Made by a program: the position numbers and the translations under genes | Shown here: positions 27,933 to 36,807 of the stretch, one piece after another | How the letters are laid out: every line of letters starts with the position of its first letter | Numbering within the stretch: position 1 is the first letter of the stretch | Assembly (NCBI GenBank): GCA_019747875.1 | Contig: JAIEQI010000055.1 | Span: 52,461 to 116,460, forward strand | Source of the DNA: Candidatus Obscuribacterales bacterium | GTDB lineage: Bacteria > Cyanobacteriota > Vampirovibrionia > Obscuribacterales > Obscuribacteraceae | Direction of reading: 5' to 3' | Length of the DNA stretch: 64,000 bases | Notes under the pieces: generated by a model | Databases searched by the model: none | What the model saw: only the letters and a program-made list of their open reading frames with translations | Told to the model about the DNA's origin: nothing

Positions 27933-29783
27933 ATGAACTCGTTTATACAAAGAAATCCCTTTGGATTTCTAATATCTCGCGGCTGGCAATATGCCGACCA
28001 GCACCGATGGATCATCGTCGCGTGCTACATCATGCATGCCTGCGGGCAAGCAGCACTCTTGGCAGAGCCTTATGTAATTGGGCAGTTAGTAAACACTGTT
28101 CAACTGAGCACAAAAACTTCGATGGAGCTGTCTCAAGACATCTTCAATACGCTTGCGATTTACTTCGCGATGCAATTCGTTTTTTGGATCTTCCACGGAC
28201 CAGCGCGCTATCTGGAGATGTTTGTTAGCTTCCACATAAAGCTAAACTATCGAACTTCACTATTCAGGATGGTGACGTCACTGCCGCTCGCGTGGCATCG
28301 ACAGCACCACTCCGGGGAGAGCATCGACAAGATCAACCGCGCCGTCAGCTCAATAGGAGCACATTTCGATGACAGCTTCTTGGTTGCGCACATGGTATTT
28401 CGGTTAATCGGCGCACAGATCATGCTCTGTTGTTTCCTGCCGTCGGCTGGTTTTGCCTCACTGACAATATTGGTCGTCGCAATGATTATCGAGATCTGGT
28501 TTTACTCCTTTCTAGGAAAGCTATACGAAGCTCTCAATCGCTGCGAAAACAGCGTAGCCTCTGCGGTTCATGACTATGTCACCAACGTAGAGAGCGTTAT
28601 TATGCTCCGCCTAGAAAGCCGCACTACCAGTGAAGTAGCGCGCCGAATTCTTCTCCAACTGGGGCTCATCAAGAAAAGTGTGGCGATAAACGAAACTAAA
28701 TGGTGCATCACTACAATGTTGATTGCAACAATGACGGTTATCGTGCTCGGACATTACGCGTTCTCGACCCTGTCAAACGGACAGGTGCTAATGGGCGGCA
28801 CATTCCTGGCGCTGTTCGAATACTTGCGTCGAATCGGCACTTCATTCTTCGACTTTTCGATGCTATACGGGCATGTCGCGCGACAAGCAACCGACGTGAG
28901 AAGTGCGGATACAATCGTGTGCGCCGCCACGGACTTAGCTAATGTTGCTGAGCAACACAATTTACCGAGTAAGTGGCAAACACTTACAATCAATAATTTG
29001 AATTTCTCATATGAGGATGCCGAGCACGGAAAGAAACATCTTTCCCAAATCGATATCGAATTGAGTAAAGGACAAAGTATTGCGTTGGTCGGCGAGAGCG
29101 GCAGTGGAAAGAGTACCTTACTGTCCCTACTTCGTGGATTGCAGGAACCTGATTATGTGCAAGTTCTGTGCGATGGAAACACATTGCCACACGGACTCAA
29201 ACACATGGCGGCGGAAACTACACTACTGCCACAAGATCCACAGCTATTCAATGATACTGTCGAAAGGAATGTCACGTTCGGACTTGAGGCTCATGAAACA
29301 GCGATGCCTGAAGCTATTGAGCTTGCCCGCTTTTCTCCTGTGCTTGCAAGACTCCCGCAAGGAGTTGATACCAACATCGCAGAAAAAGGAGTCAACCTCA
29401 GCGGTGGCGAGAAGCAGCGATTGGCTCTTGCTCGCGGATTATTTTTCGCGAGAGATTCGCAACTGGTTCTGCTCGACGAACCAACCAGCAGCGTGGACAC
29501 ATATAACGAACGATTGATCTACACGAGTGTTCTGGGTAAGTTCAAAGACAAATGCCTGGTCTCTTCAATTCACAAGTTGCACTTGTTAGATCTGTTCGAT
29601 CGAATTTATGTTCTCGAGGACGGCAAAGTAGTCGAATCGGGTGAGTTCCACAGCTTGCTGAAACGCAATGGTGCTCTTGCGCGAATGTGGAAACACTACC
29701 AGCTAGGCTCGTCGAGCAGTGATGAACAACGGTGGGAGCCCGATGTTCTTAGCAGAACATCGGACCCTCTCCTCGCTCTCTGA
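27933..29783 (+). CDS. ABC transporter, type I exporter half-protein (fused TM-ATPase)
   Basis: A 616-residue fusion of a six-helix transmembrane domain (first helix near WIIVACYIMHACGQAALL) and a nucleotide-binding domain: Walker A GESGSGKSTLL (about residue 388), Q-loop LLPQDPQLF, signature LSGGEKQRLALARG and Walker B LVLLDEP. It works as a homo- or heterodimer to export a lipid, drug or peptide; there is no peptidase C39 domain. The ATG is preceded by GGAG. The last 35 bp overlap the convergent dioxygenase gene. Confidence 0.88.
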   Translation: MNSFIQRNPFGFLISRGWQYADQHRWIIVACYIMHACGQAALLAEPYVIGQLVNTVQLSTKTSMELSQDIFNTLAIYFAMQFVFWIFHGPARYLEMFVSFHIKLNYRTSLFRMVTSLPLAWHRQHHSGESIDKINRAVSSIGAHFDDSFLVAHMVFRLIGAQIMLCCFLPSAGFASLTILVVAMIIEIWFYSFLGKLYEALNRCENSVASAVHDYVTNVESVIMLRLESRTTSEVARRILLQLGLIKKSVAINETKWCITTMLIATMTVIVLGHYAFSTLSNGQVLMGGTFLALFEYLRRIGTSFFDFSMLYGHVARQATDVRSADTIVCAATDLANVAEQHNLPSKWQTLTINNLNFSYEDAEHGKKHLSQIDIELSKGQSIALVGESGSGKSTLLSLLRGLQEPDYVQVLCDGNTLPHGLKHMAAETTLLPQDPQLFNDTVERNVTFGLEAHETAMPEAIELARFSPVLARLPQGVDTNIAEKGVNLSGGEKQRLALARGLFFARDSQLVLLDEPTSSVDTYNERLIYTSVLGKFKDKCLVSSIHKLHLLDLFDRIYVLEDGKVVESGEFHSLLKRNGALARMWKHYQLGSSSSDEQRWEPDVLSRTSDPLLAL

Positions 29784-30651
29784 ACCATTTCGTGATTATG
29801 ATTTTGTGCCCATCTTCAATCGGCAATCCGGAATGCATGGTTGCTGGATTCGGTGCACCAGTTATGGTGAGGTTATTCCAGATTACTGCCATGCCCTTCT
29901 TTGGAGTGAATGTTGTGTTGAGCGCAAAGAATTTTGTTCCACCGCCAACCATTCCTTCATTCAGATACACCATAAAAGTCCACGTGCGCTGTCCTCTGTT
30001 ACCCGCATATTTTGTATATTCCGGAGTTTGGGGGCTGAAGTAATCGGTGTGTTGCTTAAATTCTTGACCGATATCATATCTCTGCGCCTGAATTCCCTCA
30101 GAATACGCTCGAGTAATTCCTAGCGTTTTGGAAATCTTTTCGTCGATCAATTCGACTTCGGGATGATGAAGCAATGAGAGGTCGCTTGTACTGCTGGTGC
30201 GATACTCCTTTTCGCCTGTAGTCACCGTTGATGGACGTAATTGCTGGTTAGAAATTGCGATTATCCGATCGCATTCATCTATGGTGAGAAAGTCATCCAA
30301 TGTATAAATTTGGACCTTGTCCGTCGGCAGTCTTTTTGCGCCGCTGGATTCGGTGCGTGTCAACTTAGTGTTTGCTATCGCCCTGTAGTCTATCGAACTG
30401 CCGGTTAAAGGGACGATCGGAAAACTTTGTCCCATCTGCTCTTTTATTACTGGAAGAGTAAAACCATTTTTTTGCAGAATGCTTACAAGCTCAAATGGAT
30501 CGCAATTGCGTTGCATATTTTCCTGCAGCCAATTCTTCCATGATGCGTCAAATTGCTTGCTGTATTTTACTGTTAAATGCACGATCCTGTTCCCCTTGCC
30601 CGCCAATAGATCCGGGAACCCGTCCCGACTTGCTCCATTGAAACTGCCCAC
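29749..30651 (-). CDS. Prolyl-4-hydroxylase-like 2OG-Fe(II) dioxygenase
   Basis: A 300-residue protein with a P4Hc-type C-terminal domain. VQIYTLDDFLTIDECDRII begins it, IGQEFKQHTDYF supplies the H-x-D iron ligands, WTFMVYLNEGMVGGGTKF follows, and the distal His and 2-oxoglutarate-binding basic residue are in MHSGLPIEDGHKIIITKW. The domain hydroxylates proline or similar side chains using O2, 2-oxoglutarate and Fe(II). The N-terminal 90 residues (CDPFELVSILQKNGFTLPVI) look like a helper domain. The GTG start has a weak ribosome site. No operon partner; the esterase and exporter lie on the other strand. Confidence 0.82.
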   Translation of the reverse strand: MGSFNGASRDGFPDLLAGKGNRIVHLTVKYSKQFDASWKNWLQENMQRNCDPFELVSILQKNGFTLPVIKEQMGQSFPIVPLTGSSIDYRAIANTKLTRTESSGAKRLPTDKVQIYTLDDFLTIDECDRIIAISNQQLRPSTVTTGEKEYRTSSTSDLSLLHHPEVELIDEKISKTLGITRAYSEGIQAQRYDIGQEFKQHTDYFSPQTPEYTKYAGNRGQRTWTFMVYLNEGMVGGGTKFFALNTTFTPKKGMAVIWNNLTITGAPNPATMHSGLPIEDGHKIIITKWFRERGEGPMFC

Positions 30652-30774
30652 GGGTAAACAAATCAGTTGGAAAGTTCTTTACCGACAGAACGACAAGTCA
30701 CCTATTGGATGTCCTTTAATCTTGAACGGATGACAATCTGGGAATAAAGTTAGCGGCTTGTTGGAGTGCTTGCG

Positions 30775-31989
<1,215 letters not shown>

Positions 31990-32184
31990 GTGACGGAATC
32001 TTCACGGCAAACAGTGGCAAATAACGATTCGGGCTATGATTCACCGCGCGAGACTGAACACACCGAATCCTCAACCTTAACGCAAGTAAAAGACCAATCC
32101 TTCGTTTTTGTTGGGTTCGATGCTCGGTCACGCAGTTCATATGATGATCTCGACTCAAGTGTTCAGCGACTCCGCAGATTTTGA
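31990..32184 (+). CDS. Small hypothetical protein after the poly-Q gene
   Basis: A 64-residue polar frame beginning with GTG directly after the TAG stop of the preceding gene, so translation would be coupled. It ends with the stop TGA inside the left copy of a 21-bp direct repeat. It may be real, or a remnant produced when the Fic/RHH segment was inserted. No family recognised. Confidence 0.3.
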   Translation: MTESSRQTVANNDSGYDSPRETEHTESSTLTQVKDQSFVFVGFDARSRSSYDDLDSSVQRLRRF

Positions 32185-32199
32185 AGGAATTTTGGGGTA
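32179..32199 (+). repeat. Left 21-bp direct repeat flanking the Fic/RHH segment
   Basis: The sequence TTTTGAAGGAATTTTGGGGT plus a final A is identical at 32179-32199 and at 34336-34356. Both copies lie at the ends of the Fic and ribbon-helix-helix genes, and each contains the TGA stop codon of a plus-strand gene. This suggests a target or attachment-site duplication. Confidence 0.7.
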
Positions 32200-32232
32200 T
32201 ACAGAGAGCAGCTTTTCGCATGGCATTGTTGA

Positions 32233-33345
32233 TCATTTAATAACATAGGAAGTGCTCTTGCCCTGTCCAGTTCGCTGAAGCAGCTCCAGCTCCGCCAATT
32301 TACTCAGATCTCTATTGGCAGTGTCGGCAGAGCAGTCGGCCGAGTTTTTGTATTTGGTGGCGTTGACAAACTCGCCGAATCCCCCATTTAAGAACTTGAC
32401 CATGATCTTTTTCTGGCGCTCATTGAGCTCTAGTTTTTCCATCTTTCTTAAGACGCGCGCCTTTCTAATTACGTCATGAAGCGCTTGCTTAGCCCATTGT
32501 ATAGAGCGGATCAAGCAACTTAGAAACCAGTCAAGCCAGTCGGTTATATCAAGCGTCCCTTTCTGAGTCTTTTCCAGAATGATGTAGTAATCCTTGCGAT
32601 CACTCTTTATTTGTGCTGACATGCTGTAGAAACGCTGGCTGACACCGTCAGCTTTCGCCAAAGCGAGATCTGAAATCGCCCTGGCGATGCGACCGTTGCC
32701 ATCATCAAATGGGTGGATAGTGACGAAATACAGGTGAGCAATGCCGGCCTTCAGAATCGGGTCAATTTTTTGATCTGATTCAAACCAAGCGATGAATTTT
32801 TCCATCTCTTCGTTCAACCGAATGTCGGCTGGCCCTGCGAAGTGCACTCGCTGTTTATTGAATGGACTGGAAACAACTTCGATGGGAGACTCTCTCCATT
32901 TTCCAACAATGATTTTTCCCAGGTCACTATAGCCGGTTGGAAATAGCCAGGCATGCCATTTGTACAAGCGCTCAGCGGTCAGCGATTCGTTCCACTTGTA
33001 ACTTGCGTCCAAGACGAGATTGACTATCCCGTCTATATCGCGCGTCTTGCGTTCGTCCACTTCACGAAGCCCGCCCAGATCCAGACCTAGTTTGCGTGCA
33101 ATCGAAGATCTGACTTGATCGGGATCGAGCTTTTGTCCCTCGATCTCGCTAGTTTTGACCACTTCTTGAGTGAGCATCTGAACGACTGCTTCATTCCGGA
33201 GATTCTCTCCCAGCTCTTCAAAACCCGATCCTATGAGCTCTTCGAAAAGCTCGTTCCTTTCTTTTTTTGCCTGCTCTATGAGCGGATCAAGGCGCCCGGC
33301 ATCCCAGTTGAAGCTTGGCCATTCATTTAACTCATGGATATACAC
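32233..33345 (-). CDS. fic: Fic family protein with N-terminal inhibitory helix
   Basis: A 370-residue protein read from the GTG at 33345, which gives VYIHELNEWPSFNW, the usual start of DUF4172-type Fic proteins; a TTG at 33390 would place the start inside a palindrome. The Fic motif HPFDDGNGR lies at about 211-219. The class II inhibitory motif T-SEI-E-G (about 65-70) precedes it, indicating autoinhibition. A winged-helix-like C-terminal region (about 310-370, NGGFGEFVNATKYKNSADC) is present. Fic proteins AMPylate target proteins, often acting as toxins. The RHH protein on the opposite strand may be its cognate regulator. Confidence 0.9.
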   Translation of the reverse strand: MYIHELNEWPSFNWDAGRLDPLIEQAKKERNELFEELIGSGFEELGENLRNEAVVQMLTQEVVKTSEIEGQKLDPDQVRSSIARKLGLDLGGLREVDERKTRDIDGIVNLVLDASYKWNESLTAERLYKWHAWLFPTGYSDLGKIIVGKWRESPIEVVSSPFNKQRVHFAGPADIRLNEEMEKFIAWFESDQKIDPILKAGIAHLYFVTIHPFDDGNGRIARAISDLALAKADGVSQRFYSMSAQIKSDRKDYYIILEKTQKGTLDITDWLDWFLSCLIRSIQWAKQALHDVIRKARVLRKMEKLELNERQKKIMVKFLNGGFGEFVNATKYKNSADCSADTANRDLSKLAELELLQRTGQGKSTSYVIK

Positions 33346-33360
33346 TCTATTCTGACAACC

Positions 33361-33390
33361 TTGCGGCGTATTTACTATTTTACGCCGCAA
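33361..33390. promoter_or_regulatory. Palindromic operator 1 at the Fic start
   Basis: TTGCGGCGTA and TACGCCGCAA are perfect 10-bp inverted arms separated by TTTACTATTT. It lies 16-45 bp upstream of the Fic GTG, and the same layout recurs 169 bp upstream. Confidence 0.75.
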
Positions 33391-33531
33391 AAAACTCTCC
33401 CGAAAGCTACACTCAAATTCATGTGAGTCCCTGTAAGGGGTAGTTCAGCCTTATTTCAAGAATTTCGCCGCCGTATATATGGTACCATAACTACAGTAAT
33501 TATTTGGCGGTAAAATACCTTCACCCGACTC

Positions 33532-33557
33532 GCGGCGTATTCGACATTTTACGCCGC
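33532..33557. promoter_or_regulatory. Palindromic operator 2 in the Fic/RHH divergent region
   Basis: GCGGCGTA and TACGCCGC are 8-bp arms separated by TTCGACATTT, the same arms and the same 10-bp spacing as operator 1. It is 169 bp (about 16 helical turns) from operator 1, consistent with repression by looping or cooperative binding. Confidence 0.7.
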
Positions 33558-33629
33558 ATAAAAGGCATCTTCTTACTATATCGCTTCTTAGGTTGCAGAC
33601 CGAATGTGCCTACCTGTCACAAACATAGC

Positions 33630-33658
33630 TTTTCACACCGTCAGCATGGTGGTATAAT
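33630..33658 (+). promoter_or_regulatory. Probable promoter of the RHH gene
   Basis: TATAAT at 33653-33658 lies 24 bp upstream of the ATG, with TTTTCA at 33630-33635 at 17-bp spacing as a weak -35. A good ribosome site (GAGGTGAT) follows. Confidence 0.5.
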
Positions 33659-33681
33659 AACATCAGCGAGGTGATGGTAAA

Positions 33682-34341
33682 ATGCCTTCAAAACACGAAA
33701 ACCAAGAAGATAAATACAAAAACCTGACTCTGCGGCTGCCGGATGAATACCACCGACAGCTGGTAGGACAGGCGGCACGCCGAGGATTGACCTTGAATGC
33801 CCTTCTCGTAAGCCTCGTCCATCGCCACCTTCTTGATTCCGGTTATGCGACTGACGTGATCAAATCACTATCAGGCCGCCTATTTGAAATAAACGTAGAA
33901 CCGATACCCAATCGCTACGATGACTTTTTCTGCTGCCGCTTCGACATCTTCGAAAACCACCCGCTGTACAACAAGCGGCGCGCACACTACATAATCGGTG
34001 TTTCCTATTCGCTAATTGATCAAAAGATTGATCCTTACGATCAAGTCAAAGACGTCGGTCTTGCTTTGCTCAATTTTTACAACCGCCGAGGGCTGGAAAT
34101 CGATCAGCTAGCATGGCAGGTCGGTCCGAATGACCCACCGTCACCAAGCTCTTCAATGCAAGACAACTGGCGATATATCGGATCTTCGACCACAAAAAAT
34201 TTGGGCGAGTTCTTGATTGCGCTTGCACGAAATCACTGGAAAGATGATCTGCTTGTCTCCACCGGCCAAAGCCAGGATATACGCTGCAATCTTAGATCCG
34301 AAGCCGATTTGTACAGCCACAAAATGGGCCACAATTTTTGA
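33682..34341 (+). CDS. Ribbon-helix-helix type protein, toxin-antitoxin-like
   Basis: A 219-residue protein. The first 55 residues (NLTLRLPDEYHRQLVGQAARRGLTLNALLVSLVHRHL) match a MetJ/Arc-type ribbon-helix-helix, like the HicB/DUF6290 DNA-binding modules. The rest is an alpha/beta domain of unknown family, with SAV-like strands (FFCCRFDIFENHPLY, AHYIIGVSYSLID) that could bind a ligand. Transcribed divergently from Fic across the two palindromes, it is the obvious candidate repressor or antitoxin, which is inference. Its stop codon lies in the right 21-bp direct repeat. Strong SD: GCGAGGTGAT. Confidence 0.7.
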   Translation: MPSKHENQEDKYKNLTLRLPDEYHRQLVGQAARRGLTLNALLVSLVHRHLLDSGYATDVIKSLSGRLFEINVEPIPNRYDDFFCCRFDIFENHPLYNKRRAHYIIGVSYSLIDQKIDPYDQVKDVGLALLNFYNRRGLEIDQLAWQVGPNDPPSPSSSMQDNWRYIGSSTTKNLGEFLIALARNHWKDDLLVSTGQSQDIRCNLRSEADLYSHKMGHNF

Positions 34342-34356
34342 AGGAATTTTGGGGTA
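34336..34356 (+). repeat. Right 21-bp direct repeat flanking the Fic/RHH segment
   Basis: Identical to the 21 bp at 32179-32199. It overlaps the last codon and stop of the RHH gene, and it separates this gene from the minus-strand HEPN operon whose last stop is at 34378. Confidence 0.7.
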
Positions 34357-34377
34357 GTCAAATGCCCGCGTGGCATC

Positions 34378-35343
34378 CTAAGGCAGTTTTTTCTTTGCCG
34401 GATCGTTGTTCATCATGTGTGAAAGTTTCTCCTCTATCGACATGCCGAACGCTCCCGGCCCCTTCATCGTGAAATTGAGCCGCACCTGAATCTTCGTTTT
34501 GGGTCCTGCCACACTGGCACCAATTTGCTTTTTGATCCAGGCTCTGAGCAAGAAGTCAAGGCTATCAGCGCACACGCGAGTCAACATCGGTCGGTTCGTC
34601 GGAGATGCGACCTCCTCGCCGTGGAAGACAACACAACGATATGCATAGACCGCAACCAAGAACAAAGACGCCAGCTCTAGCGCCGACTGATTAGTACCAG
34701 CACGTAACTGCTCTAGTGCAACCTTCAACTCATCGGACACCTTGTATTGCCCCGTCTTCCCGAGAACCAGGTCGGCGCGAGCAAGGTGTTCGAACCAAAC
34801 GTTTTTGTCATTTTTTTCAAAAACCCAGGCTTGTAAATCTGCGTCCGTGAAACCGCTCGATGCCAAAAAGTTCTTCACTTGCTCTCGTTCGCTTGTATAG
34901 GCCCCAAGCCGATACAGCATGCTAAACGCCATCCATAAAGCCGAGAATTTGTCGATCCATTGCGTCTTCTCATCGGCACGAAGTAGGCATTCCGATACGG
35001 CGTAAATCAGATCGGCGCTACCATGGGCATCCACCATCTGCTTGATCTTGACAGTATCGTCAATTGAGATCGGACTCGGTGTAATCACTAGTTCTTCCGA
35101 GCGCGATTGGGCATAGAACGTTCGATCAAACTCCAACTCTATCGGAAGATGATGCTCTACAGCAATACTCCGAACGACCCGCAATATCTCCTGCTCTCCG
35201 ATGAAACGGTTTAGCTCGTCATCTGTATCACAAGGCATTTCGAGCACAATCCCGTCAGGTGAATTTCGGAGTGAAACCAATCCAACACATCCATCAGAAG
35301 TAACTGATTGATTGCGGAGCAAAGCAGTTGTTGGTTTCGGCAT
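34378..35343 (-). CDS. HEPN-domain (ApeA-like) protein, putative RNase toxin
   Basis: A 321-residue protein. The C-terminal half is an all-helical HEPN-like domain starting at KFSALWMAFSMLYRLGAY and containing the RX4H RNase-type motif YRCVVFHGEE (R236, H241), followed by SLDFLLRAWIKKQIG. The N-terminal half (to about 120) is a mixed domain of unknown type. HEPN motifs act as metal-independent RNases in abortive infection and toxin systems. The ATG at 35343 lies 47 bp after the stop of the wHTH-HEPN gene, which suggests a two-gene operon. Motif is read by eye, so the family call is moderate. Confidence 0.65.
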   Translation of the reverse strand: MPKPTTALLRNQSVTSDGCVGLVSLRNSPDGIVLEMPCDTDDELNRFIGEQEILRVVRSIAVEHHLPIELEFDRTFYAQSRSEELVITPSPISIDDTVKIKQMVDAHGSADLIYAVSECLLRADEKTQWIDKFSALWMAFSMLYRLGAYTSEREQVKNFLASSGFTDADLQAWVFEKNDKNVWFEHLARADLVLGKTGQYKVSDELKVALEQLRAGTNQSALELASLFLVAVYAYRCVVFHGEEVASPTNRPMLTRVCADSLDFLLRAWIKKQIGASVAGPKTKIQVRLNFTMKGPGAFGMSIEEKLSHMMNNDPAKKKLP

Positions 35344-35390
35344 GTCAGTTATCCTCGCCTGCTGGCATACATGTCAGAACGACTTTCGCA

Positions 35391-36356
35391 CTATCGGGAC
35401 CCTAGCGGGGCTGCCTCCTCCTCAAAGTCGTATCGCGCATCGTGGATCTCGAATCGCTCTTTCAGCATTGTGAAAAGACTCTTGGCCACTTTGTCGTGGA
35501 GTTCAGCTCCGTTCGCACTCTGCAAGAAGCCGGTCGCAATGAACACATAGAAATCGTAAGCGAATTGGACTACGCGCTCTAAAGTGTCAATGCTTGGAAG
35601 AACAAACGATTCTGCATCGGCTGCATCTTGAGCAAGATGAGCCATTCTGCGGTTGCGAGCCTTCGAAGTATGCTTTGCACACGAGGCAATCAGCGGTCGC
35701 TGCTTCTCTAGTACGTTTTCCACATCGCTCCGCCAATCAGAGGAAGGGTCAATGCCGTACTTCCTAACGAAACGTTTTGGCGCCTCCAAGTTCTTCAGTT
35801 CGACATTTTGAGCCAACGCCAGAATTCCCCTAACGGAGCACAAGCCCGCACCATCATTTCTCCGTTCGAATAAACTTTCAATTCCGAGAACAACGGCTCT
35901 TTGGCTTAAGATGCTCGAAAAACGCACGTACTCGGTTCCGGGCCCTTTGAGTTTTTTCGTGTTCAATCCAATAATTCTGAAGATACCCAGGCTTGCGTGC
36001 ACGGTATAAAGTTCCTTCGCGAAGAGAACATGCGCGTCGTACAGAGCATTCCATGCCGCCTCAGCATCAAGTGCCAGACCCAAATGACTCGCTTTTTTCG
36101 GTTTTTCAATTCTGAATACAGGGAGGCTGTCCGGGAATTTGCCTGGGTATTTTGTGACCAATCCAGCCTCTATAAGAGCTTTTATCGATCTTGATACGTT
36201 CGATTCGGTCATATCTAAATCGTCAGCAAGCTCGTTTTGCTTGACCACGATCTCTCCGTCAACTTCATTGGAGAGCAGGCGAAGCAGCACTCTGTATTGC
36301 TCGCCCGTTAAGTCTGCTACTACTGCTTGCCTAAAAAATTCGTGCCTTCGTTCCAT
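35391..36356 (-). CDS. MarR-like winged-helix plus AbiU2-like HEPN fusion protein
   Basis: A 321-residue protein from the ATG at 36356, chosen over an in-frame TTG at 36413 that would overlap the palindrome. Residues 1-70 are a winged helix (QYRVLLRLLSNEVDGEIVVKQ, DDLDMTESNVSRSIKALIEAG), as in MarR/MpR-type replication or regulator domains. Residues about 90-290 form an AbiU2-like HEPN module: ALYDAHVLFAKELYTVHASL, FSSILSQRAVVLGIESLF, then the RX5H motif ARNRRMAHLAQD (R234, H240). Such HEPNs are RNases of abortive infection. The fusion suggests a DNA-binding sensor that also carries the toxin. An inverted repeat upstream probably autoregulates it. Confidence 0.7.
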   Translation of the reverse strand: MERRHEFFRQAVVADLTGEQYRVLLRLLSNEVDGEIVVKQNELADDLDMTESNVSRSIKALIEAGLVTKYPGKFPDSLPVFRIEKPKKASHLGLALDAEAAWNALYDAHVLFAKELYTVHASLGIFRIIGLNTKKLKGPGTEYVRFSSILSQRAVVLGIESLFERRNDGAGLCSVRGILALAQNVELKNLEAPKRFVRKYGIDPSSDWRSDVENVLEKQRPLIASCAKHTSKARNRRMAHLAQDAADAESFVLPSIDTLERVVQFAYDFYVFIATGFLQSANGAELHDKVAKSLFTMLKERFEIHDARYDFEEEAAPLGSR

Positions 36357-36381
36357 AACAACCCCATATCTCGACATCCGA

Positions 36382-36399
36382 CTTATCATATTTGATAAG
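36382..36399. promoter_or_regulatory. Palindrome upstream of the wHTH-HEPN gene
   Basis: CTTATCA-TATT-TGATAAG is a perfect 7-bp inverted repeat 26 bp upstream of the ATG at 36356. It is a good candidate operator for the winged helix of the encoded protein. Confidence 0.6.
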
Positions 36400-36468
36400 C
36401 TGGATGCAGTCAACCGCGACCGATAAGTGGTAAAATACTACCTATTAACCCCGTTTTTGGCACCTAAC

Positions 36469-36484
36469 GCGTAATATTTTACGC
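36469..36484. promoter_or_regulatory. Palindrome upstream of hipB
   Basis: GCGTAA-TATT-TTACGC lies 17 bp before the hipB ATG. It shares the GCGTA/TACGC core with the two Fic operators at 33361 and 33532, hinting at cross-regulation within the island. Confidence 0.55.
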
Positions 36485-36501
36485 CTTACAAGGGGAGGGA
36501 A

Positions 36502-36807
36502 ATGGTTCATTTCGGATTAGCAACTACTGACGAGATTGCCAAGGAACTCGCAGCGAGGATACGCGCGCACAGACTCGCACAGAACCTAACGCAGAGTGAA
36601 TTGGCGGCCCGTGCCGGCATTTCTCATAAGACAATAACTACCTTCGAGCAGTCGGGCAAAGTTTCACTCGATGTGTTTTTGCGTATTGTTGCCGTACTTG
36701 GGCTGTCCGAGTCACTGTCGACACTGTTCGAACTTAAACAACAAACGATTAAGGAAATGGAAGTAGCTGAGCAGCGACGACAACGTGCATCGCGAAAGCA
36801 TTCATGA
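36502..36807 (+). CDS. hipB: HipB-type XRE antitoxin
   Basis: A 101-residue protein with a Xre/Cro helix-turn-helix (IRAHRLAQNLTQSELAARAGISHKTITTFEQSGKVSLDVFLRIVAVLGL, about 20-68). It has strong SD AGGGGAGGGAA and an ATGA overlap (36804-36807) with hipA. HipB binds operator palindromes and HipA, restraining it. The C-terminal tail is basic (EQRRQRASRKHS), as expected for a HipA-contacting tail. Confidence 0.88.
   Translation: MVHFGLATTDEIAKELAARIRAHRLAQNLTQSELAARAGISHKTITTFEQSGKVSLDVFLRIVAVLGLSESLSTLFELKQQTIKEMEVAEQRRQRASRKHS

Noticed and set aside
32179..34356. Integrase or transposase belonging to the repeat-bracketed segment
   Set aside because: No recombinase or transposase gene is encoded between or next to the direct repeats in this window.
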